From: Monodelphis domestica
Lineage: Eukaryota; Chordata; Mammalia; Didelphimorphia; Didelphidae
Direction: 5' to 3'
Assembly (NCBI RefSeq): GCF_027887165.1
Contig: NC_077230.1
Coordinates: 22,761,200-22,825,199 of the forward strand
Length of the DNA stretch: 64,000 bases
Within the stretch, counting starts at the first letter, position 1; the number at the start of each line of letters is the position of its first letter. Under the pieces are notes generated by a model. The model made no database searches. It saw only the letters and a list, made by a program, of their open reading frames with translations, and had not been told where the DNA came from. Made by a program: the position numbers and the translations under genes. Below, in pieces: positions 42,691 to 53,140 of the stretch.

Positions 42691-42939
42691 AAGGCATTTT
42701 TGTAGGTCCTTGAATTTACTTCAGGCATTAACTCTTCTTTTATTTTAATTGTTACTTCCACATTCTCTCCTTTCTCCCACCCATAGAGAAAAGTAAGAAA
42801 TACAATATTCATTATACAGATTATTGTATTAAAACTGATTACTGTAATCAGTTATTGTATTAAATCTTGTTTGGCAATTTGCATCTCTTAACAATCATTA
42901 AAGGTCTGCCCTTCAATAATCCAGCAACTAGTCCAGATT

Positions 42940-43408
42940 TCGAATTCCATGTGAACTGAAACAACCTCCAGGAACTGATGCAGAGTTGAAAGGAGCAGAA
43001 CCAGAACATTGTGCACCGAGACTGATACACTGTGTCACAATCGAATGTAATGGACTTCTCTACTAGCAGCAATTCAATGATCCAGGACAATTCTGAGGGA
43101 CTTATGAGAAAGAACGCTATTCATATCCAGAGAAAGAACTGTGGGAGTAGAAACACGGAAGAAAAACAACTGCTTGATCACATGGGTCAATGGGGATATG
43201 ACTGGGGATGTAAACTCTAAATGATCACCCTAGTGCAAATATCAATAATGTGGAAATAGACGTTGATCTATGACATGTAAAACCCAGTAGAAGTGCTCAT
43301 TGCCTACAGGAGGGAGGAAGGAGAAGGGGAGGGAAAGAACACAAATCATTTAACCATGGAAAAATATTCTAAATTAATTAATTAATTAAATGAACTTAAA
43401 AAAAAAGG
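42940..43408 (+). mobile_element. 5'-truncated L1 3' end with target-site duplication
   Basis: Starts in the ORF2 C-terminus (gaattccatgtgaactgaaa) and runs through gaactgtgggagtagaaaca and tctaaattaattaattaatt to an A-tail. Flanked by ctagtccagatt at 42928-42939 and 43409-43420 (12 of 12). Confidence 0.96.
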
Positions 43409-43420
43409 CTAGTCCAGATT

Positions 43421-44257
43421 GGAGGATCTTTAGTTTTCCTCTACCACTCCCTCCCATGAAAATGAAAGAGAGAGGAGAAAGTTCAAATCCTCAAATCGAT
43501 CTAAGATGTTGATTTATACATTCTTTCTTTCAAATGATACCAATGGCAAACCATCCATGTCTGCCCATCTTTTTCAACTCTTGTTCTCATCCTCCTAAAA
43601 GCTCACTACATGGTGTCTACCCAATGTGCTAGAAGCTTTCCTTGCTTTCTCTTGTCATTCCAAAGATACTAGTAGGACACCCAGCCTGCCTTCCCACCAT
43701 CCCTCTCCCTTGTTGTGGAACCAATCTCCCTTCTCTTCCTCTCATACATTTTCTTGGTAACTTCTTTTCCTTTTGTTCTTCAAATTTCCTCACTGGCTAT
43801 GTTCTATTTTGCTCCAATCCACTACCCACCTCCAGTGCCCTCTTGGTGAAATTCAGTTTCAGTTCTTCAGAGACTATTGTTTTCCCCATGAAACCAATCA
43901 GGATGTGGCAAGAAAAACAAGAGCAAAACCTCAGATACAGTCTATTGAGTGATTTCCTCCAGCCTCCAGTCTTTGTTCCAAATTCCTGCCTCCCCAGCTT
44001 GGAGCAGCCTGCCACCAACACCACGTGCAATTGGGGAAAATGCAAATCCTCTTTCTAAATAAGGAAAGGGAAATAAACCACTGGAGGAAAGACAACAGCC
44101 TATGGAGTCCCATCCTCTCACCCCCAAAATAAACTAGCCAGGGCCACATCCCCAAACCAATACAATCCTCCAACTGGGCCTTATACCATTGTTAAGAAAA
44201 CTCTGGCTCTTTAAATGGGTTCTCTTCTATGTACATATTTTAAAATGTTCTGAAGTG
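43421..44257. other. Nothing recognised
   Basis: A 138-codon frame at 43642-44058 is overlapped by several antisense frames and shows no domain. Low-complexity ct-rich patches. Confidence 0.5.
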
Positions 44258-44424
44258 GGGCAGCCAGTGGTTCAGCCAGGCTTAGAGACAAAGTCCTGGG
44301 TTCAATTGTGGCCTCAGACACTTCCCAGCTGTGTGACCCTGTGCAAGTCACTTAATCCCCCTTGCCTAGCCCTTACCACTCTTCTGCCTTGGAACCAATA
44401 TGTTATTAATTCTAAGGCATAAAA
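44258..44424 (+). repeat. SINE1_Mdo-type SINE, shortened head
   Basis: ggcagccagtggttcagcca, agctgtgtgaccctgtgcaa and attaattctaaggcataaaa. Confidence 0.88.
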
Positions 44425-44554
44425 AAATGTTTGGTAAAACCAAGTTATAAAATGCACAGTAAACAACAACAAAGCCTAATTTTCTGCTTTTTTCCAGCTA
44501 CCCTTTAGGAACAGAAATAAACAATCTTCAAATTAGCTTCTTTAATAAAAGTTT

Positions 44555-44757
44555 TTATTCTTTTTATGTGTCCTAGAGTGCCTTGGCAATCTGGTAAAAT
44601 CTCTTGGACGCTTTCTTAATGAATGTTTTTAGATATATAAAGTAAAAATGTATAAAGTGAAATAAAACCAATTATATTGAAATATAATCATCAAAATGTA
44701 TTTTTTAAATTACTTTACACACAGACCCTTGGTTAAGAACCACTGTTCTAGAAGGAT
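44555..44757 (+). mobile_element. Ancient hAT-type MITE
   Basis: Ends in ccttggttaagaaccactg, the classic ancient hAT inverted terminus. The body (tggcaatctggtaaaatctc, aaaccaattatattgaaata) resembles an old mammalian hAT repeat. The left terminus is lost. Confidence 0.6.
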
Positions 44758-44849
44758 CTCTGCTTAGAAAAAGTAGTTACCTCCTATGCTGGTGAAGCTC
44801 ATAGTTATGAACAGAAGTTGTCATTTGAACTGATGCCACTGTGAAGTAA

Positions 44850-44904
44850 GCAGAAGGAAGGAAGTGTGATTTATTAAGCATCTACTCTGTGCCAGGACTA
44901 GAAA
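44850..44904 (-). mobile_element. L2 3'-end scrap
   Basis: gatttattaagcatctactc and tgtgccagga, antisense L2 end, cut by the next SINE. Confidence 0.6.
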
Positions 44905-45145
44905 TGGGCACCTAGGTGGTGCAATGGCTAGCGTGCTGGGACCCAAGTCAGGAAGATTCATTTTCCAGAGTTCCAATCTGACCAAAGAGATTTATTAGCT
45001 TTGTGACCCTGGCAAGTTACTTAACCTTTTGGCCTCAGTTTCCTCATCTGTAAAATGACTGGGAGAAGGAAATGGCAAACCATTCCAGTATCTCTGCCAA
45101 TAAACCCCCAAATGGGGTTGGCAGGACTTAATACTTAAAATACTT
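44905..45145 (+). repeat. tRNA/RTE SINE (MAR1 type)
   Basis: gggcacctaggtggtgcaat, ggcctcagtttcctcatctg, aaatggcaaaccattccagt and tctctgccaataaaccccc. The terminal part is decayed into an aatacttaaaa run. Confidence 0.9.
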
Positions 45146-46224
45146 AAAACAAGTTACCTAGACTAGAAGCTCAGTGGGTGTGTTGATCGAGTGAGTGATA
45201 AGCAGTCAAGCTACTGAGTCAAGTCCCCAGCTAGAGGACAGATAAATGGAAAATGTCCCTAAGGGCTGAGTGATACAGGCCACTGGAAAGCCAAGTATTA
45301 GCCTGGGACTTTTAGAGTCAGGGAAGTACTTAATTGGAATCTAAGTGTTTATACATCTTTGCTACCTCAAAATTGTGTATCACTTTTTAGTAATTAGAGA
45401 TTAGTTAAATTCTCTGCTCTGGAATTTTAATGCTTTTTTTTTTAATTAAAAAAAAACATTATTAATTGTTTCTCTCTGTCTCTCTCTTCTCCCCTTACCC
45501 CTCAATTTCAACCAGTGAAAACTATGAAGATATCCATGATGTTTTTTAGTATCTCTGCAAAGAGATTAGCAAACTGCACAGCCTCAGTGGGGAAAAGACA
45601 TCTTTTTGATTTGATCATCACATTCCTCCACCCAAATCTCCCAAAATGTGGGACTTCAAGCAGGTTCTCTTTTCCCAAAATCAAATCACCCCCTTTCAAG
45701 GGATAAACCCAAGGTTCAACAGACTGGTTTCCTTATTATGCATCTGTGCCTCTAAACAGACTAGTTTCCCACTTTTTAATTGCTCATTCAGTGTTTATTT
45801 CTATACAGGTATTAATTTTCGTGTGTGTGTCTCGTAAAGAAAACGTTTATCCTCAGCTTTGAGGGAATTTTTGTGCATGAATTTGGACCAAAATTGCTGG
45901 TTATTTTTCCATGAAAGCTAAAATGATAATAAGGGAAACAAACAACTTTGTCTGTCTGTCTGTCTCTCTTTTCTCTCCAACTCTGTCTATACCCACCTTC
46001 ATCCCCAGCACACTGAACCTCCTTACCAAGATCAAGCTACCAGGAGCTGCTTGGATGTCATGCATGGTCAGAAAGAAAAACAAGAGTCTTTAGGGCATGA
46101 CAAAAAACCATCCTTTTAAAGTATTGGCAGATCCTCACCATTTTCTCCATTCTCTTCTCACTCCCTGGCCTGCAGGTATGTGGGCTGGGGTGAGGATGGG
46201 ACAGAGTGTGGCTTTTCCAGCAGT
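45146..46224. other. Nothing recognised
   Basis: Contains T/A-rich tracts (45433-45465), tctctct at 45471-45488 and a tctgtctg run at 45949-45968. No gene or named repeat. Confidence 0.5.
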
Positions 46225-46345
46225 AGCACCCAGCCAGAAGAGCATAACTGTGGAGTGGGTGGCATGTTGGAGGTCTTCGAGTCCATCTCCTTCATTTTTC
46301 AGATGTGAAAACAAAGTCCCAGAGTCATATAGGGACTTGCTCACA
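46225..46345 (-). repeat. MIR-type repeat, partial
   Basis: ggaggtcttcgagtccatct, catttttcagatgtgaaaac and gtcatatagggacttgctca. Confidence 0.5.
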
Positions 46346-46566
46346 AGAAGGGACTAGAGAAAGCGAAGAAGTCCTCCTACAAGTGGGGTGACCCTCCTGT
46401 GACTAATTAATGGGAGGACAAGGGCAAGAGCCTGGGGAGGCAGGGTGCAGGCAGGGATAGATGGCTGTCTCTAAGCTGCCTGTCTCCAACCCTTCTCTGC
46501 ATCCTGTCCCAGAAGCCTCTGATTTTCTGCTCCTTTAACAGCTCAGGTGATTAACAGCTGAACTTC

Positions 46567-46671
46567 ATCTATAGGTTTCCAATCCACATATGTACTAAAA
46601 TTGGACATTGAAAAAGCTTAGCATGGCTGCTGTACAAGAATGAATCAGAAGTTCCTGAAGCCTTTCTGAAG
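46567..46671 (+). pseudogene. U6 snRNA pseudogene
   Basis: acatatgtactaaaattgga, aaaagcttagcatggctgct and tcctgaagcctttc line up in order with U6 snRNA (acatatactaaaattgga, agaagattagcatggcccct, cgtgaagcgttcc). The ACAGAGA box and the 5' stem-loop are degraded and there is no T-run terminator, so it is not functional. A SINE starts right after it. Confidence 0.75.
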
Positions 46672-46672
46672 T

Positions 46673-46724
46673 GGGACAGCTAGGTGAGTACAGTCAATAG
46701 AGGGCTGAGCCTAGAGTCAAGAAG
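46673..46724 (+). repeat. MIR/tRNA-SINE head (split copy, part 1)
   Basis: gacagctaggtgagtacagt through cctagagtcaagaa, interrupted by an antisense SINE. The copy resumes at 46969. Confidence 0.75.
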
Positions 46725-46968
46725 TTGTCGTTTAGTCGTGCCATGGTGCCCCCATTTGGGGTTTTCTTGGTAAAGATCCTGGAGTGGTTTGCTATTTCCT
46801 ATTCCAGCTCATTTTACAGATGAGGAAACTGATGCAAATAGGATTAAGTGACATGCCCAGGGTCACCCAACTCCTATGTTTAAGGCCAGATTTGAAGTCA
46901 GAAAGATGAGATTTCCTGACTCCAGACCTGGTACCTTATCCACTGTGCCACCTCACTGAGCAATCACC
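46725..46968 (-). repeat. tRNA/RTE SINE (MAR1 type) nested in a MIR
   Basis: gttgtcgtttagtcgtgcca, cccatttggggttttcttgg, acagatgaggaaactgatgc, atgcccagggtcacccaact and ccactgtgccacct. Possible duplication agtcaagaa / ggtcagaaa at the two ends. Confidence 0.88.
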
Positions 46969-47165
46969 CCCCTGGTCAGAAAGACCTAAATTAAAATCTA
47001 GCTTCACACACTTACTAGTTAAGTTACTTCATCTCTATATTCCTCAGTGTCCTCAATTGTAAAATGAGGTTAATTATAACAACTACCTCCCAGGGTTATT
47101 GTAAAAATCAAATGAAATAATATTTATGACTATACTAAATTCTGAAGAAATGCTTTTTTCTTCCC
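46969..47165 (+). repeat. MIR body and tail (split copy, part 2)
   Basis: gtcagaaagacctaaattaa, cacacttactagttaagtta, tgtaaaatgaggttaattat and cctcccagggttattgtaaa. Confidence 0.8.
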
Positions 47166-47211
47166 TTCCATATATTGTGTTACCTTCTTTCATTCTTCCA
47201 ACTTGAAAGGG

Positions 47212-47388
47212 CTCTTGAGTATCTGAGTTCAAATTCTGACACTAGTACTCATAACCTATACAGTACTAAGTCCTGGGCAAATCATTTAAACTTTCTATGC
47301 CTCAGTTTGGTTATCTATAAAATAAAGAGGCTGAAATAAATGACTCCCAAAGTCCCCTCCAAATCTAAATTTAGAACCTCCTAAACTT
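47212..47388 (+). repeat. MIR-type SINE
   Basis: gagttcaaattctgacacta, tgcctcagtttggttatcta and aagtcccctccaaatctaaa. Confidence 0.75.
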
Positions 47389-47561
47389 GAGTTAAAAATA
47401 TGTCTCAATACATACTATATATTTGTCCCTGGGCAAATCACTTAGCATCTCATCGTTGATATGTTACCTGACTATTTTGGACCCACATTGGTAGAATTTC
47501 CCTAGCAGTAGTTCCCCAAGGCAATTAAATCACCAGTCAGGTTTTTTAAAATGAATCTACT

Positions 47562-47670
47562 TAACTTATATTCATTTATTCAATAAGCATTTATTAAGTG
47601 CCTACTATGTCCAAGGTAGTAGGGACAAAATGAAACACAAAAGTCCTTGCCCTCAAGGCACAGTTTATAA
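47562..47670 (-). mobile_element. L2 3' end
   Basis: tcaataagcatttattaagt, gcctactatgtccaaggtag and ccttgccctcaaggcaca. Confidence 0.75.
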
Positions 47671-47689
47671 AGGCACAGTTAATGCCATC

Positions 47690-48050
47690 CCTCTATAAAT
47701 CATTTCCTGATTCTCTGGTCAAAATTGATCTTTTCTTCTATAGAATTGGCAAAGCATCTTCCATCACTCTTATTATGGTCTGTTTTCATCATAATTATCT
47801 GTCCACGTGCCATGGTCTCCTACTAGATTATAAATTCCATGTCCTTCCTTCTCAAATTTTCCTAGTATACTTTGGGCTTCTCTTTTGTTCTCATTGTTCC
47901 CTTCCTTCTATAATACAAATAAAAATACACGTGTCTCCTCCTCTACCACTTCCAAATTAATGTAAGCTTCTCCCAGAAATACACTGTGTCATTTTTCTTT
48001 CCAGAAATTTGCCTTCAATGGAGCTTAATGGATGTTTGTTGAATTTGTTA
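47690..48050 (+). mobile_element. L2-like 3' region
   Basis: ctactagattataaattcca at the position of the L2 block before its end, and a terminal gatgtttgttgaatttgtta. Weak. Confidence 0.45.
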
Positions 48051-48930
48051 AGCTACATTTCCCCTTATGTTGACATATAGGTTAGGGTTTCAGGTCCTTA
48101 CTTCTACACATCTATGGAGTTAGTCTCTTAACTAACCAAAATGGCTATTCCTCCATCAGCTGACATTTATATTACAGGAATTAGGACAACTATCCTCACC
48201 AGTTACCTAGGTAAAATGGTCCCTTCTTCCTTTAACTACTCCTGGTTCATTTTCTTATTATTAGAAATATATAATTTCCGTGATTAATTAATAAATTAGC
48301 TCCAAGCCCCCACCTCAGTTAATAAATTGAAAAAAATCTCTTTTGCCATACATATGTCTACCTCCCCAGATTCTTAGTATCATGGGTTTAAATTAAAAAT
48401 GGGTTTAAATAAATTATAAACAGTATAACAAATAATAAGAAGGTACTGAAATATTTTTTAAATGTGTCAACAGTAAGAAAAATCACAGCCTAAGTCAGCT
48501 TCTAACCATCCCCTGTAGCTACCAACTAACTATCTGGAAGACAATAGGACCAATCTCACCATGCAGCTCTTAGTATGGCAGCCTTTGAATAATTAACTTC
48601 AGGATATATTTTATACAACATGACTTCTCCACAAGTTAAGAGTTAAGCTGAATTCTCTCAAAATATCTCTTCAAACACTCTCTCCTAGACAGTTAACTCA
48701 CACAGTCTCTCTCAGTCACAGTAATACTCTCCAGGTGGCAACTAAACTGTTCCTCCTTGCAAAAGGAGGAATATCTTCTTAAAGATATAATAATAGTATA
48801 TACATAGCCTTTTTGGGAAGGAATATAAAAGTTGGTGTTAAATTTACATCCATATACTATCAACAAATGGATGGATGGAGACCAGGATTGCCAGACCAGT
48901 ATAATGACTGGCAAGCAATCATTTTCCTTT
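48051..48930. other. Nothing recognised
   Basis: AT-rich, no gene; a poly-A run at 48931-48943 follows. Confidence 0.5.
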
Positions 48931-48944
48931 AAAAAAAAAAAAAC

Positions 48945-49307
48945 AGACCTTTTACAATTTTTTTCCAGATAACATTGACATAATTTTCAATAATAGTTTT
49001 CTGACATTTTCTGATTCATGTTCTCTCTCTCCCTCCAACCTTTCCCCCCTCCCCAAGAGAGCAGGTACTATGATATGTGTTATATCATATTTCTATATTC
49101 ATTATGTTGTGAAAGAAGACATATATTGCTTACACTAGAGAAAAATTCATGGAGGAAATAAAGTGAAGTGTAGCATTCTTCAATCTGCATTCAGACTTCA
49201 TCAGTTCCTTCTACAGCAGTGAATATCCTTTTTGGTCATGAGTCTCTTGGAATTGTTCTGGATTCTTGCATTTGCTGATAATAGTTTAGTCATTCACAAC
49301 TGATCAT
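48945..49307 (-). mobile_element. L1 3' UTR segment (3' half of a twin-primed copy)
   Basis: Antisense: ttttttccagataacattga, ctctccctccaacctttccc, attcattatgttgtgaaaga, tggaattgttctggattctt and cattcacaactgatcat. It runs from the L1 tail back to the end of ORF2. Confidence 0.8.
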
Positions 49308-49349
49308 ATAATGATATAATATTATATAATCATATAATTACCCTTTGTA

Positions 49350-49680
49350 ATACCATAATTAGGTCTATATCACAAGAGATCAAAGATAAGGGAAAAGGAC
49401 CCACTTGCACAAAAATATTTATAGCAGCTCTTTTCGTGGTAGCAAAGAACGGGAAACTGAAGGGATGTCCATCAATTGAGAAATGGCAGAACAAGCTAGG
49501 GGATAGGATGGTAATAAAATGTTATTTTGCCATAAGAAGTGACAAGATGATCACCAAAAACCTGGAAAGACTTGTATGGAGTGATTCAAAGTGAAGTAAG
49601 CAGAACCAGGAGAACGTTGTACCCAGCAATAGTAATAAAACAACACGATGCTCAATTCTGAATGACAATTATTATTTTCT
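49350..49680 (+). mobile_element. L1 ORF2 C-terminal segment (inverted 5' half of the same copy)
   Basis: ttaggtctatatcacaagag, caaaaatatttatagcagct, gggatgtccatcaattgaga and agtaagcagaaccaggagaa, ending gatgctcaattctgaatgac. That end coincides with the point where the antisense segment at 48945-49307 begins. Confidence 0.85.
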
Positions 49681-49684
49681 TAGG

Positions 49685-50007
49685 TGGAATAGACTAAGCA
49701 GGACCTTCCCATGTCACTGCAGCCAGAAGAAATATACAGTAACTTTGAGTCATCTTCTGTTCCTCCAGGATTACACAAACTGGTTTAAAACCTGCTTTGA
49801 TTCTCCTGGGGTGTCCGCTTTAGAAACAACTGAAAGCAACAGTACTAATCAATAAATGTGGTTTTCGTGGCATTAACTTCTCCCAATTTGTGATGCCAAA
49901 TTCAGTTCAGAATTTCAACAAGCATTTATTATATGCACGAAGGAGGGAGGGATCAGGAGACATTTATTTTAGTACTTTAAATCAGAAGTCCTAACACTGT
50001 TTTGGGT
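49685..50007. other. Nothing recognised
   Basis: Single-copy flank. A short aatttcaacaagcatttatt at 49914 hints at an L2 end but is too short to call. Confidence 0.5.
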
Positions 50008-50203
50008 TTTAATCCTTTCTTTCCATCTTGGACTCAATATTGCATAGTAGTTCTAAGGAAGAAGAGAGGCAAGGGCTGGGCATTGGAAGTTCAGTTATTT
50101 GGCCAGAGTCACACAATTAGGAAGCCTCTGAGGCCATATTTGAGCCCAAGACTTCCCTTCTCTAGGCCTGTCTCCCAATCCACTGAGCCACCTACCTGGC
50201 CCC
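50008..50203 (-). repeat. SINE1_Mdo-type SINE
   Basis: ttaatcctttctttccatct, ggcaagggctgggcattgga, gtcacacaattaggaagcct and ccactgagccacctacctgg. Confidence 0.9.
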
Positions 50204-50609
50204 AGGTTTTTTAAAAGGACAATACCTTTGTTCCTGATTCCTGGGGGTAATCTAGTTCTCTAGAGTGGAATTGCATTGCTTCTTTTTTTCTATTTATCAT
50301 ACTTTAGCTCTGACACCAGCTCACAATTAAAGGATTAGAAAATGAGCCCTCTGAGGAGAATTATTTCAGTGGGGAAAAGACTGGCCAAGGAATGACTTAG
50401 TGACAGTCCATGCATTTTAAGTGTTATTACTGCAGACAAAGGTGGCCAGCTGTTCTTAGCCTCTGCTGCAGATGGAATAAGGCTAAAACTATGAGAGAAA
50501 AAAAAAGGTCAAAGGACATCAGATTTATATGTACTATTGCTACCTGGCTCCTGACTCTAAAAAATCTTGAGGGACTCACAGAAGGAAAGGACCCCCACCC
50601 CTGCCACTC
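50204..50609. other. Nothing recognised
   Basis: Single-copy appearance. Confidence 0.5.
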
Positions 50610-50779
50610 CTGTACTGTTGAACCTATAGACTCCCCTCCCCCTCTCCACAAGCCTGAGGATGTATCTCATATCACCAGCCCCTCTGCCCAGCAACCTAAT
50701 GGGAGTGCTTCCTCCCCTCCCTGTCTGGGGTGAGGGGTGCAGTTTGGGCACTTGGTCTCCAAAAGGTTCACCATCGCTG
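50610..50779 (-). mobile_element. hAT-type MITE, second copy
   Basis: Reverse complement starts cagcgatggtgaaccttttg and ends ataggttcaacagtacag, matching the ends at 12512-12723. The internal block cccattgggct / aatgggagtgcttcctcc is shared. No clear 8-base duplication. An L1 inserted 27 bases downstream. Confidence 0.8.
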
Positions 50780-50806
50780 CCCTACCCTCTCAAGAGTACA
50801 CTACAA

Positions 50807-51835
50807 AATCAAAACAACTCTGACCCAGCAGATTTGCTAAGGTGACAGCAACGGAAAGCAGTGAATGCTGGAGGGGGTGTGGCAAAGTCAGGGCATTAAT
50901 GCATTGCTGGTGGAGTTGTGAATTGATCCAACCATTCTGGAGGGCAATTTGGATCTATGCCCCAAGGGTGCTAAAAGACTGTCTGCCCTTTGATCCAGCC
51001 ATAGCAATGCTGGGTTTGTACCCCAAAGAGATAATAAGGAAAAAGACTTATACAAGAATACTCATAGCTGCACTCTTTGTGGTGACAAAAAAAAACAACT
51101 GGAAAATGAGGGGATACCCTTTAATTGGGGAATGGCTGAACAAATTATGGTATATGTTGATGATGGAATACTATTGTTCTCAAAGGAATAATAAAGTGGA
51201 GGAATTCCATGGGAACTGGAACAAACTCCAGGAAGTGATGCAGAGTGAGAGGAGCAGAACCAGGAAAACATTGTACACAGAGACTGATACACTGTGGTAC
51301 AATCGAATGTAATGAACTTCTCTAACAGCAATGCAATGATCCAGGACAAATCTGAGGGACTTATGAGAAAGAACACTATCCACATCCAGAGGAAGAACTG
51401 TGGGAGTAGAAACACAAAAGAAAAACAACTGCTTGATCTCATGGGTCAATGAGGATAAGATTGGGGATGTAGACTCTAAATCAGCAGTTCTCAACCTCTC
51501 AATTTGTAGCAATGAGAATACATAATGCATATCAGGTATTTACATTCTGAATCATAACTGTAGCAAAATTACAGTTTTGAAGTAGCCACCAAAATAATTT
51601 TTTGGTTTGGGGTCACTGTAACATGAGGAACTATATTGCGGGGTCACGGCATTAGAAAGGTTGAGATAATCAATAATATGAAAATAGGTCTTCATCAATG
51701 ACATATGTAAAATCCAGTGGAATTGCGCATTGGCTATGGGAGGGGAATTGGGGGAAGGGAGGGAAAGAACATGATTCTTGTCACCATGGAAAAATATTCT
51801 AAATTAACTAATTAAATAACCCCCCCCCAAAAAAA
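50807..51835 (+). mobile_element. L1, 5'-truncated, with SPIN insertion and duplication
   Basis: Encodes the ORF2 C-terminal domain: ECWRGCGKVRALMHCWWSC (the C-x3-C-x7-H-x4-C zinc knuckle), PFDPAIAMLGLYPKE, TRILIAALFVVTK and MEYYCSQRNNKVEEF at 50842-51312, open for 156 codons, then the 3' UTR and an A-tail. Flanked by aagagtaYactRcaa at 50792-50806 and 51836-51850. The frame lacks endonuclease and RT, so it cannot move itself. Confidence 0.96.
51482..51666 (+). mobile_element. SPIN-type hAT MITE inside the L1 3' UTR
   Basis: Starts cagcagttctcaacct. It contains tcataactgtagcaaaatta, cagttttgaagtagccacca, aaataattttttggtttggg and aacatgaggaactatattgc, and ends ggggtcacggcattagaaag then gttgaga. 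This is the layout of the SPIN non-autonomous family known from opossum, bats and other tetrapods. The last ten or so bases of the right terminus are missing, together with about 17 bases of L1. Confidence 0.88.
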
Positions 51836-51949
51836 AAGAGTATACTGCAAGAGAAGCTAGGAAAGGAGAGGTCCCCTTGGACTTCATTCACACAACCATC
51901 CCCTGGACACACACACAAACATCAATTTAGGATCCCATCTCCCTCCTGG

Positions 51950-52086
51950 ACCACTTCAATATTCTCCTATTCAGGCTCCCCACCTCAAGTGTTTCCCACT
52001 CCAACACATCCCCCATACAGCTGCCAAAGTCATTTTTCCTAAAGGAGAGATCTGACCATATTGTCCCCTAATCAAAATTCTCCAAT
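51950..52086 (+). mobile_element. L2-type LINE ORF2 fragment
   Basis: caatattctcctattcaggc, cacctcaagtgtttcccact, cccccatacagctgccaaag and cctaaaggagagatctgacc. This is the segment just after the RT of L2. Confidence 0.8.
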
Positions 52087-52087
52087 A

Positions 52088-52262
52088 TTATTGTTCAGTC
52101 ATTTAGGTTGTGTCTAGCTTTTCATGACCCTATTTGGAGTTTTCTTGGAAAAGTTACTAAAGTGGTTTGCCAATTCCTTCTCCAACTCATTTTACAGAGG
52201 AGGAAACTGAGGTCAATAGGGTTAAGTGACTTTTCCAAGATCTCATAGATAAAAGGTCTTCC
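52088..52262 (-). repeat. tRNA/RTE SINE (MAR1 type), head missing
   Basis: attgttcagtcatttaggtt, cctatttggagttttcttgg, tttacagaggaggaaactga and agggttaagtgacttttcca. Confidence 0.85.
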
Positions 52263-52289
52263 ATGTCTCAAAAGCATGGCCATGCTTCC

Positions 52290-52625
52290 AGTCTCCTGGG
52301 CTCATGAACTCAGTGATATCCTCAATTCTTCATTGTCACTCAACCTACAAGTTATTATCAAGTCTAACTGCTCCTATCTCAACAGCATCTCTCATATCCA
52401 TTCTCTTCTAATCACTCACACAGCTACTCCCCTAATTCATGTCCTCATCACCTCTCAGGTACAGAATAGCTTCCTAATTAGTGTCTTTGACTCAAGAATC
52501 ATCCCAATCCAATCCATCCTCCACACAGCTGCCAAAGGTCAGATCAAACCCTATTGCTCCCCCTCTCAATAAGCTTCTATGAGTCTTATTACTTTAGGAT
52601 CAAATATAAATGACCTTGGGACAGC
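52290..52625 (+). mobile_element. L2-type LINE ORF2 fragment
   Basis: ctgggctcatgaactcagtg, tcaattcttcattgtcactc, cctcatcacctctcaggtac and ccatcctccacacagctgcc. It repeats part of the segment at 51950-52086, so these are two L2 copies, not one split copy. Confidence 0.8.
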
Positions 52626-52999
52626 AAGGTAATGCATTAGATAGAGAACCATTTCCTTTCTATTCTCATGGTGCCATTATACTGCCCCTTAATGGGTTAA
52701 ATATTTCTCTAACGGTCAGGTCACTCAGGTGAGCCCCCTTAGCCTGCTCTTCTCATAGCTTGCTGCCAGGGCTAATCCTCTCTGGAATCTATAGCCAGCT
52801 TTCTTAATAATTGCCAGAACTGTCTCTAGGATCAATTCTTTCTGACCTGCTCCCTGTTGAGTACCAAGAGATCCAATGATAGATTCCATAGTAAGAACAA
52901 TCAGTTGGGCCATCCTGATCAAATCCTCCTTGTTACACATAACGCAAAGAATATAGACAATAAGGTATATCTTCATGCATGCACATGTGTAGTTATAGA
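52626..52999. other. Unrecognised; open minus-strand frame
   Basis: The minus frame 52725-53105 stays open for 126 codons. Its start is L2 ORF2 C-terminus (53000-53105) but the remaining 70 or so codons, with EDLIRMAQLIVLTMESII and KELILETVLAIIKKAGY, match nothing known to me. Confidence 0.4.
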
Positions 53000-53140
53000 C
53001 CAGAAAATCTGTGGAGGAGACCACTGTGACTTGACATGGAGAGAGAAACCTTTGTTGGGGGTGATGGGATTTGAGTTGAGCCTTAAAGGCTAAGAAGGAT
53101 TTCAATGGGCCAAGAAGAGCAGGTAAGGCCAGGGGTTGGT
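53000..53140 (-). mobile_element. L2 ORF2 C-terminus
   Basis: Minus strand encodes SFLAFKAQLKSHHPQQRFL; the sense reading is gggatttgagttgagcctta and aaggctaagaaggatttcaa. Confidence 0.75.

Noticed and set aside
43642..44058. 138-codon plus frame
   Set aside because: Overlapped by antisense frames of 60-82 codons, low-complexity L/S/P content, no motif recognised.
50842..51312. 156-codon plus frame as a host gene
   Set aside because: It is the C-terminal domain of L1 ORF2 within a truncated L1 with target-site duplication.
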